Part shown: positions 44,030-54,477 of the stretch, piece by piece | Layout of the letters: every line of letters begins with the position of its first letter | Position numbering within the stretch: position 1 is the first letter of the stretch | Assembly (NCBI GenBank): GCA_964493205.1 | Contig: CAZBMJ010000003.1 | Span: 35,227-99,226, forward strand | DNA from: CAZBMJ01 sp964493205 | GTDB taxonomy: Bacteria > Myxococcota > UBA727 > JABDBI01 | Direction of reading: 5' to 3' | Length of the DNA: 64,000 nt | Notes under the pieces: generated by a model | Database searches by the model: none | Told to the model about the DNA's origin: nothing | Seen by the model: the letters and a program-made list of their open reading frames with translations, nothing else | Position numbers and translations under genes: made by a program

Positions 44030-45136
44030 ATGGCCTTAACTTGCGGTATTGTAGGCTTGCCTAATGTTGGCAAAAGCACTTTATTTAATTGTCTATCTAG
44101 TGCCGCTAAAGCACAAGCTGCTAATTACCCGTTTTGTACTATTGAGCCCAACGTAGGTTTAGTAAGCGTTCCTGATGAGCGACTAGATAAAATATCTAGC
44201 ATTGTAGAACCTGAAAAAATAGTTCCTGCAGTGGTTACTTTTGTGGATATTGCCGGGTTAGTAAAGGGTGCAAGCGAAGGTGAAGGTTTAGGTAATAAAT
44301 TTTTAAGCCACATACGTGAAGCCGATGCCATTTGTCATATGGTGAGATGTTTTGAAGATGAAAATATTACTCATGTAGAAGGAAGCATTAATCCTCTTCA
44401 TGACGTAGAAATTATTGAAACAGAGCTTATTCTAAAAGATTGTGACACTTTGGAAAAAATCTTACATAAAACCGATAAAAATGCTCGAGGTTCAGATAAA
44501 TTAGCTAAAAAACTTAGCCCATTTTTTAGTGATTTATTAAAGCATCTAGAAAAGGGCTTATTAGCTAGAAATTTTGTTTTTGATGCACAAGACGAAGAAA
44601 TAGCAAAAGCTTATAAAGAGCTTTGTTTGCTTAGCTCTAAGCCTACGTTATTTATTGCCAATGTGGATGAGGATGGTTTAAGAGAAGAAAATAGTTATGT
44701 GCGTAAACTTAAGGAATTTGCTAAAACTAGGCAAGATCAGGTTGAAGTGGTTTGCGCTAAAATTGAAAGCGAACTTAAAGACTTAAGCGAAGATGAAAAG
44801 CGTGAGTTCTTAGCTGAATTAAACTTAAGTTCCGCAGGTTTGGATAGAGTTATTAACAAGGCTTACTATTTGCTTAATCTTTGTACTTATTTTACTGCAG
44901 GCAAAAAAGAAGTGAGAGCTTGGACTTTTCATAAAGGCGCAAAAGCTCCAGAGGCTGCTGGTGTTATTCATAGTGATTTTGAAAAAGGCTTTATTAAAGC
45001 AGAAGTGATCTCATGCGAAGATTTTTTGCAATACTTAGGTGAAGCAGGCGCTAAAACCGCAGGTAAAATGCGTACTGAAGGCAAAGAGTATGTGGTAAAA
45101 GATGGTGATATTATGCATTTTAGATTTAATGTTTAA
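44030..45136 (+). CDS. ychF: Redox-regulated ribosome-binding ATPase YchF
   Basis: Universally conserved OBG-family P-loop protein that prefers ATP, 368 aa. Seen: G1 GIVGLPNVGKSTLFNCLS, G3 VDIAGLVKGASEGEGLGN, and the NVDEDG motif replacing canonical NKxD. A coiled-coil domain follows and then the TGS domain with RAWTFHKGAKAPEAAGVIHSDF. Complete and typical. Ribosome site AGTGGAGAATAAATT. Confidence 0.97.
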   Translation: MALTCGIVGLPNVGKSTLFNCLSSAAKAQAANYPFCTIEPNVGLVSVPDERLDKISSIVEPEKIVPAVVTFVDIAGLVKGASEGEGLGNKFLSHIREADAICHMVRCFEDENITHVEGSINPLHDVEIIETELILKDCDTLEKILHKTDKNARGSDKLAKKLSPFFSDLLKHLEKGLLARNFVFDAQDEEIAKAYKELCLLSSKPTLFIANVDEDGLREENSYVRKLKEFAKTRQDQVEVVCAKIESELKDLSEDEKREFLAELNLSSAGLDRVINKAYYLLNLCTYFTAGKKEVRAWTFHKGAKAPEAAGVIHSDFEKGFIKAEVISCEDFLQYLGEAGAKTAGKMRTEGKEYVVKDGDIMHFRFNV

Positions 45137-45241
45137 AAATTTTGCATTAAGGGCTTGCCAGCTATTAAAATAGCCATAATCTGTTAATAACAAGCATTGT
45201 TTATTGTCAATATTTATTTGTCTATTTGTAAGGGCGCGATT

Positions 45242-46810
45242 ATGGAAAACTTAGCAGCAGCCGCTTCTCATTCTCAAACATCAATGATTGCACCCATGGT
45301 AGCTTTATTAGTAGTTACTACCTTGGTAGGCATTATTTCCCATAGAATTAAAGTGCCCTATACAGTGGCGTTAATGGTTGTAGGTATAGCATTATCTTTT
45401 ATTGATTTAGTCCCTAATATTGAACTTACACAAGAATTGCTCATGGGTGTATTTTTGCCAGCTTTGTTATTTGAAGCGGCTATCCATTTTCCCTCAAACG
45501 AACTTAAAAAATATGCACCAACTATTGCAACCCTTGCGGCACCTGGTGTTATTTTAACAGCGCTGGTCACAGCACTAGTACTGGTTTTAGAAATCAATAC
45601 TTTTAAAATTGCTACACCTATGAGCTTTATGCATTATTTGCTCTTTGGGACGATTATTTCTGCTACTGATCCAATCGCTGTAATAGCTTTATTTAAACAG
45701 CTTGGTGTAAAGAAAAAACTATCAGTAATACTAGAAGGCGAAAGTTTATTTAACGATGGAACAGCTATTGTTATTTATACGGTAGTATTAACAGCGTTAA
45801 CTTCAGGAGTTTTTAGCCTGCAAGATGGTGCCATGCTTTTTGTTACTGAGGCTTTGTTTGGTGTTACTATCGGCGCTGTTTGTGGAACTTTTGCCGCTTT
45901 TGCTATGCCTTATTCAAAAGATCCGCTTATTTCCATAGCTATTACTACTGTGGCAGCCTATGGAACATATTTATTAGCTGATTTTATGCATGCCTCAGGT
46001 GTATTGGCTACTGCTACTGCTGGGTTATTTTTAGGTAATATGGGTAAAAAAGCTCGTATGGAACCTTCTATTCGTACCGCTGTAGTAAGCTTTTGGCGAT
46101 ATGTTTCATTTTTTGTTTCAAGCATTGTGTTTTTGCTCATTGGTTTAGAAGTAAAAGTTTTATTTTTATTTGAGCACATTGAACTAGTGATTTTTGCTTT
46201 TTTGGCAGTGCTAGCATCAAGGGCCATTTCTGTGTATTTACCCATGGGTATGCTTGCTCGTATGGGTCAGCCTATGAATATAAAAAGTGCCACGGCAATT
46301 TGGTGGGGGGGCCTGCGGGGAAGTTTATCAATGGTTTTGGTGCTTTCTATTCCTGATAGTATTGCAGGCAAAGACGCATTAATTGCCATGACCTTTGGAG
46401 TGGTAGTTTTATCAGTGATTGTGCAAGGTTCTACCATGGGGCCAGTAGTGCGTGCATTAGGTTTAGTTGAGGCAAGAAGTGATGCTATGACTTTTATGTC
46501 TAAGTGTATTGCCAAGCTTAGAGCAATTTCTGCCCAGCAAAAAGCTTTTGCTAAGATCGCTTTAGAAGAGGAAATTAATGACGTTGCCGGAGATATAGTT
46601 TCAAGACTTCATTGTGAAAGACAGCTGGTTTTGCGTGAGCTAAAAAGCCGAGAAAATGATACAGATTTTATCAAAGCCAAGCAAGAACGTATGAAATATA
46701 TTGAAAGTCGTTTAGCTGAAGTTGAAGAAGATTCTTTAATGCAATCAGCTGAAATCCATTTGATTACTGAAGAAGATTTAAACGAACTTATTAAGCCTGT
46801 AAGTCATTAA
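45242..46810 (+). CDS. Cation:proton antiporter, CPA1 (NhaP/NHE) family
   Basis: Na+(K+)/H+ exchanger, 522 aa from the ATG at 45242 (AGGG upstream; the frame opens at 45197). Twelve or so helices with ILEGESLFNDGTAIVIYTVVL (the ND ion-binding pair), GTIISATDPIAVIALFKQLG and the basic motif WWGGLRGSLSMVLVLSIP. The cytosolic tail of about 120 residues is helical and acidic. Maintains pH and sodium balance at the inner membrane. Confidence 0.93.
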   Translation: MENLAAAASHSQTSMIAPMVALLVVTTLVGIISHRIKVPYTVALMVVGIALSFIDLVPNIELTQELLMGVFLPALLFEAAIHFPSNELKKYAPTIATLAAPGVILTALVTALVLVLEINTFKIATPMSFMHYLLFGTIISATDPIAVIALFKQLGVKKKLSVILEGESLFNDGTAIVIYTVVLTALTSGVFSLQDGAMLFVTEALFGVTIGAVCGTFAAFAMPYSKDPLISIAITTVAAYGTYLLADFMHASGVLATATAGLFLGNMGKKARMEPSIRTAVVSFWRYVSFFVSSIVFLLIGLEVKVLFLFEHIELVIFAFLAVLASRAISVYLPMGMLARMGQPMNIKSATAIWWGGLRGSLSMVLVLSIPDSIAGKDALIAMTFGVVVLSVIVQGSTMGPVVRALGLVEARSDAMTFMSKCIAKLRAISAQQKAFAKIALEEEINDVAGDIVSRLHCERQLVLRELKSRENDTDFIKAKQERMKYIESRLAEVEEDSLMQSAEIHLITEEDLNELIKPVSH

Positions 46811-46952
46811 GAAATATAAAAAATCATTCAAATTTAAAATCTAGCCATTAAAAACATCATTTTATAGATTTACTTAATCTTTTTTTTGTGCAATTTATTA
46901 AAATAATAATTAATTATATATATTTAATAAGAATACATTAAAAGGATAAATA

Positions 46953-48920
46953 ATGGCTCAAAAATTTTTTTGTTTTTTAATGTTGTTTACTACTATAAAA
47001 CTCTTAGCAGCAGATAGTAATCATGAACGACCTCTTATTGAGGAGCCAGCAAAAAAGAAATTTAAGTCTGGATCTTCAATAAATCCACTAGATTTTAAAG
47101 AAGCTTTGCATCTTTTGTGTGCTCAAGGTGAGCTGCCAGATATTAAAGCGATGCTTGAAATAACAAACATAAATAAAATAAATTTAGTTGATGGGCCTTC
47201 TTCTAAAACAGCTTTTGCATATTTCATGGACTATTATATTGATAATCAAATTTTATTAAACAATTCTGTGCAACCTGCTGATTTGATAGAAATTATTCAA
47301 GAATTTATTCGTAAAGAGGCTTTTTTAGAACCTACTTATCTTTTATGCTTAGATATAGATATTATTTGTAAACTTGAAATTTTTACTAGAAACCTCATTA
47401 AAAACAGTAACAAATTAGAAAATATTCAACCATTGATAACTACATTGGTCTCATTAGGAGAAGTCCTTGACACACATGGTATATCAATGGAATTTGTTCA
47501 ACAAGATCTTCAATTTCAGAAAATTATATTAACACACATAAAAAACAACTATAAATTATACAAAAAAAATAAATCACAATCCAACGATGATAATATCATT
47601 CTTTTTAATGACTTATTTGGTGCTTTTATTAAAATTTGTAATTTAAAATTTATTGTAATTAATAAGCTGCTACCAAAATATTATTCTAGTGAAAGTATTT
47701 TTTTAGATTTTTGTGAATTTAATATTGAATATAAGCAATTGGATGAAGAATTAAAAGAATGGGCTGATCTTTTAGTTAATGCAATAAAAGAAGAGATGAA
47801 TAAAAATGTGCATTACTTTACTTGTCAGCTAATTGAAAAGAAACCATTTATATTGCAATTTTTGGCTCTTAAATTAATGAAACAAAATATTAATATTTTT
47901 ACTAAAATATTACATGGATATCAATATTCCCCAAAAAATTTTCTTCACTGGGCCGTCCAATATAATGCCGAAAATCTAGTCCGACTTGCCATAAACAACG
48001 GCGCCGACGTAAATGCTAAATCTGGATTTAGGGATGATACTCCACTGCATGAAGCTGTTGGTTTGAGTAAGTCTGTTATTAGTGAAACTAATCATACTAT
48101 AATAAAGCTTCTTTTAGATAATAAAGCCAACCCAAATATTCTTAATGATAAAAAAGAAAGCCCTTTTATGATGGTCAAAAATTTGGAGTTAGCTAAGTTG
48201 CTTAAGGAAAAAGGTGGCCAAATTGATACAAAATTACCTCAGCCTGAGCTTTTTGAGACTTGTAATCGTAACAATATAGAACTATTAGAATTTTGGGCTG
48301 AGTTAGGTGTAAATTTTCAGCAAACAAATAAGAATAAGCAAAATTTGTTAATTAATTTTTGCAGTACATTTAAGTTTAATTATATAAAAGATATTTCTAA
48401 AACAGAAAACATACCTGAGCAAGATCTAAAATATATAAAAATTATTGAATTTTTGCTTAAACAGGGCATTCGTATAAATGCTACAGATTATTCTGGAAGA
48501 ACAGCTCTTAGCTGTGCTATTCACAGAAGACTATTTTATATTGTTAAATCATTGCTCGAACATAATGCTGAGGTAAAACAAGAACATCTAGAGTTGGCAT
48601 ATAAAAGTAATAATAAAATGCTCCCCAATCTTGATATTATTAAGTTATTAGTAAATAGAGGTTTGACTGATAATAATCAATATGTCCAGATGGCTATAGC
48701 CCAAAGAGAAGATTTTTTTAAAGCTTTAGAAGATAATGATGTGACAAAGATAGAACAGCTGCTAAAACAAGGTGCTGGTATTTTTGTTAATGCTAAAAAA
48801 GACGGTGTACTAATTCTTGATACTTTGCAAGTAAATGATGAAATAATGGACTTATTAGCTCCTTATATCACTGCAAGAATGGCTAGTGAATCAGTAAGAA
48901 AAACTAATATCCCTTCCTAA
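46953..48920 (+). CDS. Exported ankyrin-repeat protein (655 aa)
   Basis: Signal peptide MAQKFFCFLMLFTTIKLLAA, then an acidic/basic linker (EEPAKKKFK). Residues 35-310 are helical with no recognised domain. Ankyrin repeats begin near 330: FLHWAVQYNAENLVRLAINNG, TPLHEAVG..IIKLLLDNKANPN, then IEFLLKQGIRINATDYSGRTALSCAIHR and LFYIVKSLLEHNAEV. Ankyrin proteins with export signals in intracellular bacteria are frequently effectors; here that is inference. Ribosome site TTAAAAGGATAAATA. Confidence 0.85.
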   Translation: MAQKFFCFLMLFTTIKLLAADSNHERPLIEEPAKKKFKSGSSINPLDFKEALHLLCAQGELPDIKAMLEITNINKINLVDGPSSKTAFAYFMDYYIDNQILLNNSVQPADLIEIIQEFIRKEAFLEPTYLLCLDIDIICKLEIFTRNLIKNSNKLENIQPLITTLVSLGEVLDTHGISMEFVQQDLQFQKIILTHIKNNYKLYKKNKSQSNDDNIILFNDLFGAFIKICNLKFIVINKLLPKYYSSESIFLDFCEFNIEYKQLDEELKEWADLLVNAIKEEMNKNVHYFTCQLIEKKPFILQFLALKLMKQNINIFTKILHGYQYSPKNFLHWAVQYNAENLVRLAINNGADVNAKSGFRDDTPLHEAVGLSKSVISETNHTIIKLLLDNKANPNILNDKKESPFMMVKNLELAKLLKEKGGQIDTKLPQPELFETCNRNNIELLEFWAELGVNFQQTNKNKQNLLINFCSTFKFNYIKDISKTENIPEQDLKYIKIIEFLLKQGIRINATDYSGRTALSCAIHRRLFYIVKSLLEHNAEVKQEHLELAYKSNNKMLPNLDIIKLLVNRGLTDNNQYVQMAIAQREDFFKALEDNDVTKIEQLLKQGAGIFVNAKKDGVLILDTLQVNDEIMDLLAPYITARMASESVRKTNIPS

Positions 48921-48974
48921 GAAAGAAAAATCTTAAAATCATAGTTGATCCAGAAAACTAATTACTACCCCTGC

Positions 48975-51900
48975 CTATTCTGTAAATTTTAGATTACTAA
49001 TAAATGTTGATATCTTATCCATATTAACCTTATTGTAGTTTTTAATTAGCTTTTGAGCTTTCTTTTGCATATCTTCATTCCGGATTATATAACTAATCAA
49101 TTCTTTATCATTATGACTAAGAACAACAACATCAGTCTTTGCTCTCTCTGCAAACATATATATCATGCCATATAAAAACCGTTTTATGGAATTATCATTA
49201 GCATCATCTAAAAACTCATAAAGTTCTTTTCTATCTGTACTAGTAATTAAAATATTTGAGAGCAGGTTAGATAATGTATGTCCTGTAACTTCAGCTTTAG
49301 CTCCACCCTTAAAATCATCCATATTTTTAAATAAAATTTTTAGAGCTTGTTTTGTATCTTCTTTATTTTCATTTGTATAATTTTTGATTAAGTTATATAC
49401 TTTATTTGTCATTATTTTTAAGCCTATATCTATTTCATGATCCTCATTATATCGTTTTTCAGGTAATCCTACATATTTCAAAGCAGACACTATTGTCATT
49501 ATAATTTTTGGGTCATCTACATTTGCAAAAATATCTTTTTTAGTATCAGTATTAGTATTATATATTAAATAATTTTTTATAATATTTTTATTTAGTGTGT
49601 TAAATAACGTGGTAATATTATCTTTATTTATTAAATTATTAAATTTCAACTTATCTATTGAAGGTTCTCCATGTTGCAACAGTAGCTCGATTATCTTTTT
49701 AATACCAACTATTTTATTTGTATCCTGATCATTAGAAGCTTTAGTTAACTCATTTTCTAAATCTGTAAAGCAATCTTTAAAAAAAGATCCCATAGAAATA
49801 CTAATGCCTCTATTGAAGTATGTAATTTTTTCACCTTGTGTCATAGAATCTTTATCTTCATAATCACTATAAAAATTCCTGCTATGATTCATAATATTAT
49901 AAACTAATTCATAATAAAAATTACCTTCATAATCTTTGGCCTTTTGTAGCATATTAATTATTCCATTAATATCAGCATTACTGGAATGTTTTTGTATGTA
50001 TTGTTTGAAATTAAAAGTTAAGCTGCGTTCAGTTTTCAACGCGTTATAAAAATCAACCTTAACATTTTCAGGAAATAGATTAGCCATTATTTTACTAGCA
50101 AGAACAATCTCAAAAGCGCTAGTAAAAAAATCCTTCTTGTTTTCATATAATTCTTTGTTTATTTTTTCTGCCAGATTTTTTCTATCATCTTCTGATAAAA
50201 TTTTATATTCTTCAATATCAGACAATGTATCACAGAGGCTATTTGTGCCATAATTATCGATAGCAAGCGCATTTTTAAATTCTGTTACTATATTTTTTGC
50301 TAAATCTTTTTGTTCTTTAGTAAATGTATTACTAGCGCCTAGCTGAAAAAAAGATTTTAATTTAGTAATCACAGTATTTTTTTGAGCACCAGTAGAATTT
50401 TTTATATTTTTAAAAAATGTTTCATATTTATCAACACTAACAAAACGATTACTAATACCTTTTACAGCGTTATCTAGAGTATTTTTATTAAAATTTTTTT
50501 CTTGTATTTTAGTAATAGCGCTGTTTATGGCTTGTTGTTCTTTTTGTTTTTCTTCACGTTCAGCTTTAGCTTTTTTATGCTCAATTTTTCCATTTTCATA
50601 AGCCTGTATAAAATCATCTTGCGCAGTTTTTAGTTCATTTATTTTATTTTCACTATTTTCAGCGTTGTTAAAAACAGTATTTATTTTTTCTGCAGTTACT
50701 AATTTTTTAGCATTTTCTAATGTTTGATTAAGAGTAGTAAGGGCATTTTTATGCTTATCTAGCTTTTCTTTTGCAGTTTTAACAGCATTAACATTAAGAA
50801 CAGTATTACTGTTTAAGTCTTTTGTAGCATTATTTAACTTATTTAAAGCAGTTGTAATTTTAGCCTGTTCTTTTTCTACTTTCTCAATCGCCTCTGCTTT
50901 ATCTTTATTTTCTTGTTCTTGTTTTATTTTTAATTCATCTTGCGCCTGTTTTGCCAGATTATAAGCTTGTATAAAAGCTCCTTGAGCAGTTTTTAATTCC
51001 GCTACTTCATTTTCACTATTTTCCGCTTTCTTAAGAGCTTCATTATTTTTCTTTTTCTTAAAATTATTTTTTTGTACTTTTTTTTCCTTAGCCTTTTTTA
51101 ATTCTTCATTAAGATTAGTAAGGGCATTTTTATGCTTATCTAGCTTTTCTTTTGCAGTTTTAACAGCATTAACATTAAGAACAGCATTACTGTTTAAGTC
51201 TTTTGTTGCATTAGTTAAAGCAGCTAAAGCAGCTGTAATTTGATTTATTTTTTCTTCCGCTTTTGCTTTGACTTCTTGTTCTTGTTTTATTTTTAATTCA
51301 TCTTGCTCTGTTTGCTCTTTATCTTGTTTATTTTTTTCCAGATTATAAGCCTGTATAAAAGTAGCTTGTGCAGTTTTTAGGTTATTTATATCATTATCAG
51401 CACTTTTAAAAGCAGCAGTTATTTCAGCTGCAGTTGCTGAATTCTTAGCCTTTTCTAGCGTTTGATAAAGATCAGTAAGAGCCTTTTTTTTAGTTTCTAA
51501 TTCTGTTTTTGCATCTTTAACACTTTGAGCAATAAGAATATCATTGTTTTTAAAACCATTTGTAGCATTATTTAACTCATCTAAAGCAGTCGTAATTTTA
51601 GCTGTTTCTGCACCTACTTTCTTAATTGCATCAGCTTTATTTTTAGCTTCTTCTTCTTGTTCTTGTTTTTTTATTAATTGTGCCTTATCTTGTTTACCTT
51701 TTTCCTGACCATAAGCCTGTATAAAATCAGCTTGCGCAGTTTTTAGGTTATTTATCTCAGTATCCGCACTTTTAAAAGCAGTATTTATTTCGCCTGCAGT
51801 TGCTAATTTTTTAGCATTTTCTAATTTTTGATTAAGATTAGTAAGAGCCTTTTTTTTAGTTTCTAAGTTTGTTTTCGCATATTTAACACTTTGAATATTA

Positions 51901-52910
51901 AGAATAGCCTGAGTATTTAAGTCTTTTGTGGCAATATTTGACGCAGTTAAAGCAGCTGTAATTTTAGCTTGTTCATCTTTTACTTTATTAACAGCTTCTG
52001 TTTTCTTTCTAGCTGCTTCTTCTTGTTCTTGTTTTTTTATTAATTCAGCTTGCGCATTATCTTGTTTAGCTTTTTCCTCACCATAAGCCTGTATAAAAGC
52101 TTGTAGAGCAGTTTCTAAGCTTTTTATTTTATTTACAATATTCAAACTATTTAAAGTGTTGGTTATACCTGCATTATCTAACACCTTAGCATTATTTAAT
52201 CCGTTAATAACAACGCCAAGAGCATTTTTATGTTTATCTAGCTCTTCTTTTGCATCTTTAACACTTTGAGCAATAAGAATAGGGTTATCACTCAAACCAT
52301 TTGTAGTAGTAGTTAACTCAGTTAAAGCCTTATTAACCTTAGTTTCTTCTTCTGTCACTGTAATAAGAGCAGCAGCATGCGCTTTTGCTTCATTGTTTTT
52401 AGCTTCTTCTAAAGCCTTATGATTATTTATAAAAGTAGTTTGGGCACTTTTTAATGCGGTTATCTTATTAGCTGCATCCCTTACAGCTGTATCGATTAAA
52501 GCTTTGGTTTTAGGAATAGCTTGCTCAATTTCTGTTTGAGATTTTTTTAAATCCGTTATGGCATTATTAACATCTTTTGGATCCACAGAGCTAATCACTG
52601 TGGTAACTTTTGCGTCAACTTCTGTAAGCACCTGTTTAATCTCAGCAATTTTATCTTTGGCTGCTTGTTTGCTTAAAGCTTCATCTTTAGGGTAGCATTT
52701 GTTGTCATAACTTTTACAACCTGCAGTGTTATCGCAATTGAGCAAATCAACACTGCTACAATCCACTACGGGTGAGCGGTTTAGTGAAGGTTGTGCTGTT
52801 GAGGAAGGAGGAGATGAAGAATTAGGATTTTTTCCTGAATTGCTCAGTTTAACATTACAACCACTCAATAATACTAAGAAAAAAAACAATATACTATTAA
52901 TTTTAAACAT
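48975..52910 (-). CDS. Giant lipoprotein with tandem coiled-coil repeats (1311 aa)
   Basis: Signal peptide with lipobox LLSGC18. A short four-cysteine module follows (DCSSVDLLNCDNTAGCKSY and KCYP). Residues 80-830 consist of about seven tandem copies of a roughly 110-residue helical unit (IxxALxxLNNATKDL..VxxAKxxLxxxKxALTxLN..LxxAK..IxxLKTAQxxFIQAYxxxK), predicted as long coiled coil. The last 480 residues are non-repetitive and helical (LFQLGASNTFTKEQ). Might form a surface fibre or tether. Near-identical DNA between repeats indicates recent duplication. Confidence 0.8.
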   Translation of the reverse strand: MFKINSILFFFLVLLSGCNVKLSNSGKNPNSSSPPSSTAQPSLNRSPVVDCSSVDLLNCDNTAGCKSYDNKCYPKDEALSKQAAKDKIAEIKQVLTEVDAKVTTVISSVDPKDVNNAITDLKKSQTEIEQAIPKTKALIDTAVRDAANKITALKSAQTTFINNHKALEEAKNNEAKAHAAALITVTEEETKVNKALTELTTTTNGLSDNPILIAQSVKDAKEELDKHKNALGVVINGLNNAKVLDNAGITNTLNSLNIVNKIKSLETALQAFIQAYGEEKAKQDNAQAELIKKQEQEEAARKKTEAVNKVKDEQAKITAALTASNIATKDLNTQAILNIQSVKYAKTNLETKKKALTNLNQKLENAKKLATAGEINTAFKSADTEINNLKTAQADFIQAYGQEKGKQDKAQLIKKQEQEEEAKNKADAIKKVGAETAKITTALDELNNATNGFKNNDILIAQSVKDAKTELETKKKALTDLYQTLEKAKNSATAAEITAAFKSADNDINNLKTAQATFIQAYNLEKNKQDKEQTEQDELKIKQEQEVKAKAEEKINQITAALAALTNATKDLNSNAVLNVNAVKTAKEKLDKHKNALTNLNEELKKAKEKKVQKNNFKKKKNNEALKKAENSENEVAELKTAQGAFIQAYNLAKQAQDELKIKQEQENKDKAEAIEKVEKEQAKITTALNKLNNATKDLNSNTVLNVNAVKTAKEKLDKHKNALTTLNQTLENAKKLVTAEKINTVFNNAENSENKINELKTAQDDFIQAYENGKIEHKKAKAEREEKQKEQQAINSAITKIQEKNFNKNTLDNAVKGISNRFVSVDKYETFFKNIKNSTGAQKNTVITKLKSFFQLGASNTFTKEQKDLAKNIVTEFKNALAIDNYGTNSLCDTLSDIEEYKILSEDDRKNLAEKINKELYENKKDFFTSAFEIVLASKIMANLFPENVKVDFYNALKTERSLTFNFKQYIQKHSSNADINGIINMLQKAKDYEGNFYYELVYNIMNHSRNFYSDYEDKDSMTQGEKITYFNRGISISMGSFFKDCFTDLENELTKASNDQDTNKIVGIKKIIELLLQHGEPSIDKLKFNNLINKDNITTLFNTLNKNIIKNYLIYNTNTDTKKDIFANVDDPKIIMTIVSALKYVGLPEKRYNEDHEIDIGLKIMTNKVYNLIKNYTNENKEDTKQALKILFKNMDDFKGGAKAEVTGHTLSNLLSNILITSTDRKELYEFLDDANDNSIKRFLYGMIYMFAERAKTDVVVLSHNDKELISYIIRNEDMQKKAQKLIKNYNKVNMDKISTFISNLKFTE
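50736..50832 (-). repeat. Near-identical internal repeat in the coiled-coil lipoprotein, copy 1
   Basis: 97 bases matching 51117-51213 with two substitutions; spacing 381 bases, equal to 127 codons, so recombination between them keeps the frame. Confidence 0.9.
51117..51213 (-). repeat. Near-identical internal repeat in the coiled-coil lipoprotein, copy 2
   Basis: Partner of 50736-50832. Encodes the VLNVNAVKTAKEKLDKHKNAL segment of adjacent protein repeats. Confidence 0.9.
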
Positions 52911-53079
52911 TATAGATTCCTAATTTATTACTTATTGTAACAAAAAAACATACTCACGTAAAGGCCCCCAAGCAAATAAAAGATGATAGAATAATTTACA
53001 TGAGAAAATCATGCAAATTTAAAATTGAACTTTAAAAATACATGAACTTATGTTATGATTAAGCAATACGAGGTATCTT

Positions 53080-54273
53080 ATGTATTTTAATCGTGCCATA
53101 GAGCCAATTTTATTAGAAGCCTTAAAGCAATTTCCAGTATGTATTTTAACAGGAGCTAGGCAAGTAGGAAAATCCACTTTATTAAAAAATCATTTAAAGA
53201 ACTATACTTACGTGACACTAGATGAGCCTTTAGTGCGAGAAGTGGCTAATAATGATCCTAAATTATTTTTAAGTAGATATAAATCCCCATTAATTATCGA
53301 TGAAATCCAATATGCACCAGGTTTATTGCCATATATTAAGATTATTGTAGATGAAAATAGGCAAACCTATGGGCAGTATGTTCTTACAGGCTCTCAATCT
53401 TTTTCTTTTATGCAAGGAGTATTAGAGACCTTAGCCGGAAGAGCTGCCATATTTGAACTTTATCCACCAAGTTTTAATGAGATAATTTCTCTGCCAAATG
53501 CGCTTAATATTTATGATGTAAACCATGTTGTTAAGCAAATAATAAAAGGTTTTTATCCTGAATTAATTACAGTGCCTACTATTGATCATAAAACTTGGTA
53601 TGCATCTTATTTAGCAACCTATATTGAAAGAGATATAAGACAGTTGATAAAAATAGTAGATTTAAATAAATTTCAAACGTTTATTAGTTTACTTGCTACC
53701 AGGGCTGGGCAATTATTTAATATTTCAGAAATTTCAAAAGAGTGCGGAGTTTCTTCACCAACAATAAAATCTTGGTTATCTGCTTTAGAAGCGTCTTATA
53801 TAATATTTTTAATTAAACCTTATTCTAAAAATATTTCTAAAAGATTAGTGAAGTCTCCAAAACTATATTTTATTGATTCCGGTCTTTTATGTTATTTACT
53901 TGGTATTGATTCAGAAGATAGATTTTTTAAAGCTTCTGAAAAGGGCCACATATTTGAAAATATGATAGTAGTAGATTATATAAAACAGTTAAAACAACAA
54001 CAATCAAGATTTGAAGTTTACTTTTATCGTGATTCAGGTGGACTAGAAGTAGATTTGCTTATAGAAAAACAAGGATTACTAAATGGTTTTGAAATCAAGT
54101 TTAGTTCTACTGTCAATCAAAAAATGGTTGATGGATTAGTAAAAATAAAAAAAGAACTTAGTCTTAATTATTCAGCAGTTTTGTCTTTAGAACCAAGAAC
54201 TATTCCTCTTCGGGAAGGGATTGATACTATACACTGGAGTAAAGCATTAGATTTAGCTTTTATTAAAAATTAA
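53080..54273 (+). CDS. AAA_14/DUF4143-family ATPase
   Basis: 397 aa. Seen: Walker A TGARQVGKSTLLKN, Walker B SPLIIDEIQYAPGLLPYIK, sensor LTGSQSF, GRAAIFELYPPS, a winged-helix region ISEISKECGVSSPTIKSWLSALEAS and a C-terminal DUF4143 nuclease-like domain with YFYRDSGGLEVDLLIEK (D-x-E..K pattern). Widely distributed in bacteria and archaea, often on mobile DNA; function is not established. Its end overlaps the convergent YgjV-like gene by 21 bases. Unlike the five cassettes below, no flanking repeat was found. Confidence 0.88.
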   Translation: MYFNRAIEPILLEALKQFPVCILTGARQVGKSTLLKNHLKNYTYVTLDEPLVREVANNDPKLFLSRYKSPLIIDEIQYAPGLLPYIKIIVDENRQTYGQYVLTGSQSFSFMQGVLETLAGRAAIFELYPPSFNEIISLPNALNIYDVNHVVKQIIKGFYPELITVPTIDHKTWYASYLATYIERDIRQLIKIVDLNKFQTFISLLATRAGQLFNISEISKECGVSSPTIKSWLSALEASYIIFLIKPYSKNISKRLVKSPKLYFIDSGLLCYLLGIDSEDRFFKASEKGHIFENMIVVDYIKQLKQQQSRFEVYFYRDSGGLEVDLLIEKQGLLNGFEIKFSSTVNQKMVDGLVKIKKELSLNYSAVLSLEPRTIPLREGIDTIHWSKALDLAFIKN

Positions 54274-54477
54274 ATATTTTAATGAAACTAGACCTATAAT
54301 ACCATTGGCTATAACCACTGGCACAGCATATATCACTGCTCCATAGATTATAAAACATAGGGAACCTAGCACCATGCAAACTCTTACACGGGTGACATTT
54401 TTTTGCATTACACCTAAAACAATAAAAACAGTGGCAAAATGGCCAATTATTTCATACCAGTTATTTGAAAAAGTCAT
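54253..54477 (-). CDS. Small YgjV-like inner-membrane protein (74 aa)
   Basis: Two or three hydrophobic helices: IIGHFATVFIVLGVMQ, MVLGSLCFIIYGAVIYAVPVVIANGIIG. The pattern resembles part of the YgjV/inner-membrane protein family, half of its usual size. Overlaps the DJ-1 gene by 4 bases, so the two are probably cotranslated. Function unknown. Confidence 0.6.
   Translation of the reverse strand: MTFSNNWYEIIGHFATVFIVLGVMQKNVTRVRVCMVLGSLCFIIYGAVIYAVPVVIANGIIGLVSLKYLIFNKS

Noticed and set aside
50736..51213. CRISPR-like repeats
   Set aside because: The repeats are coding units of a coiled-coil protein, in frame and without short spacers; no cas genes occur in the window.
53080..54273. DUF4143 ATPase as a sixth member of the cassette set
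   Set aside because: Its end overlaps a convergent gene as hipA does, but I could not find a displaced copy of that gene's end in 52920-53080.
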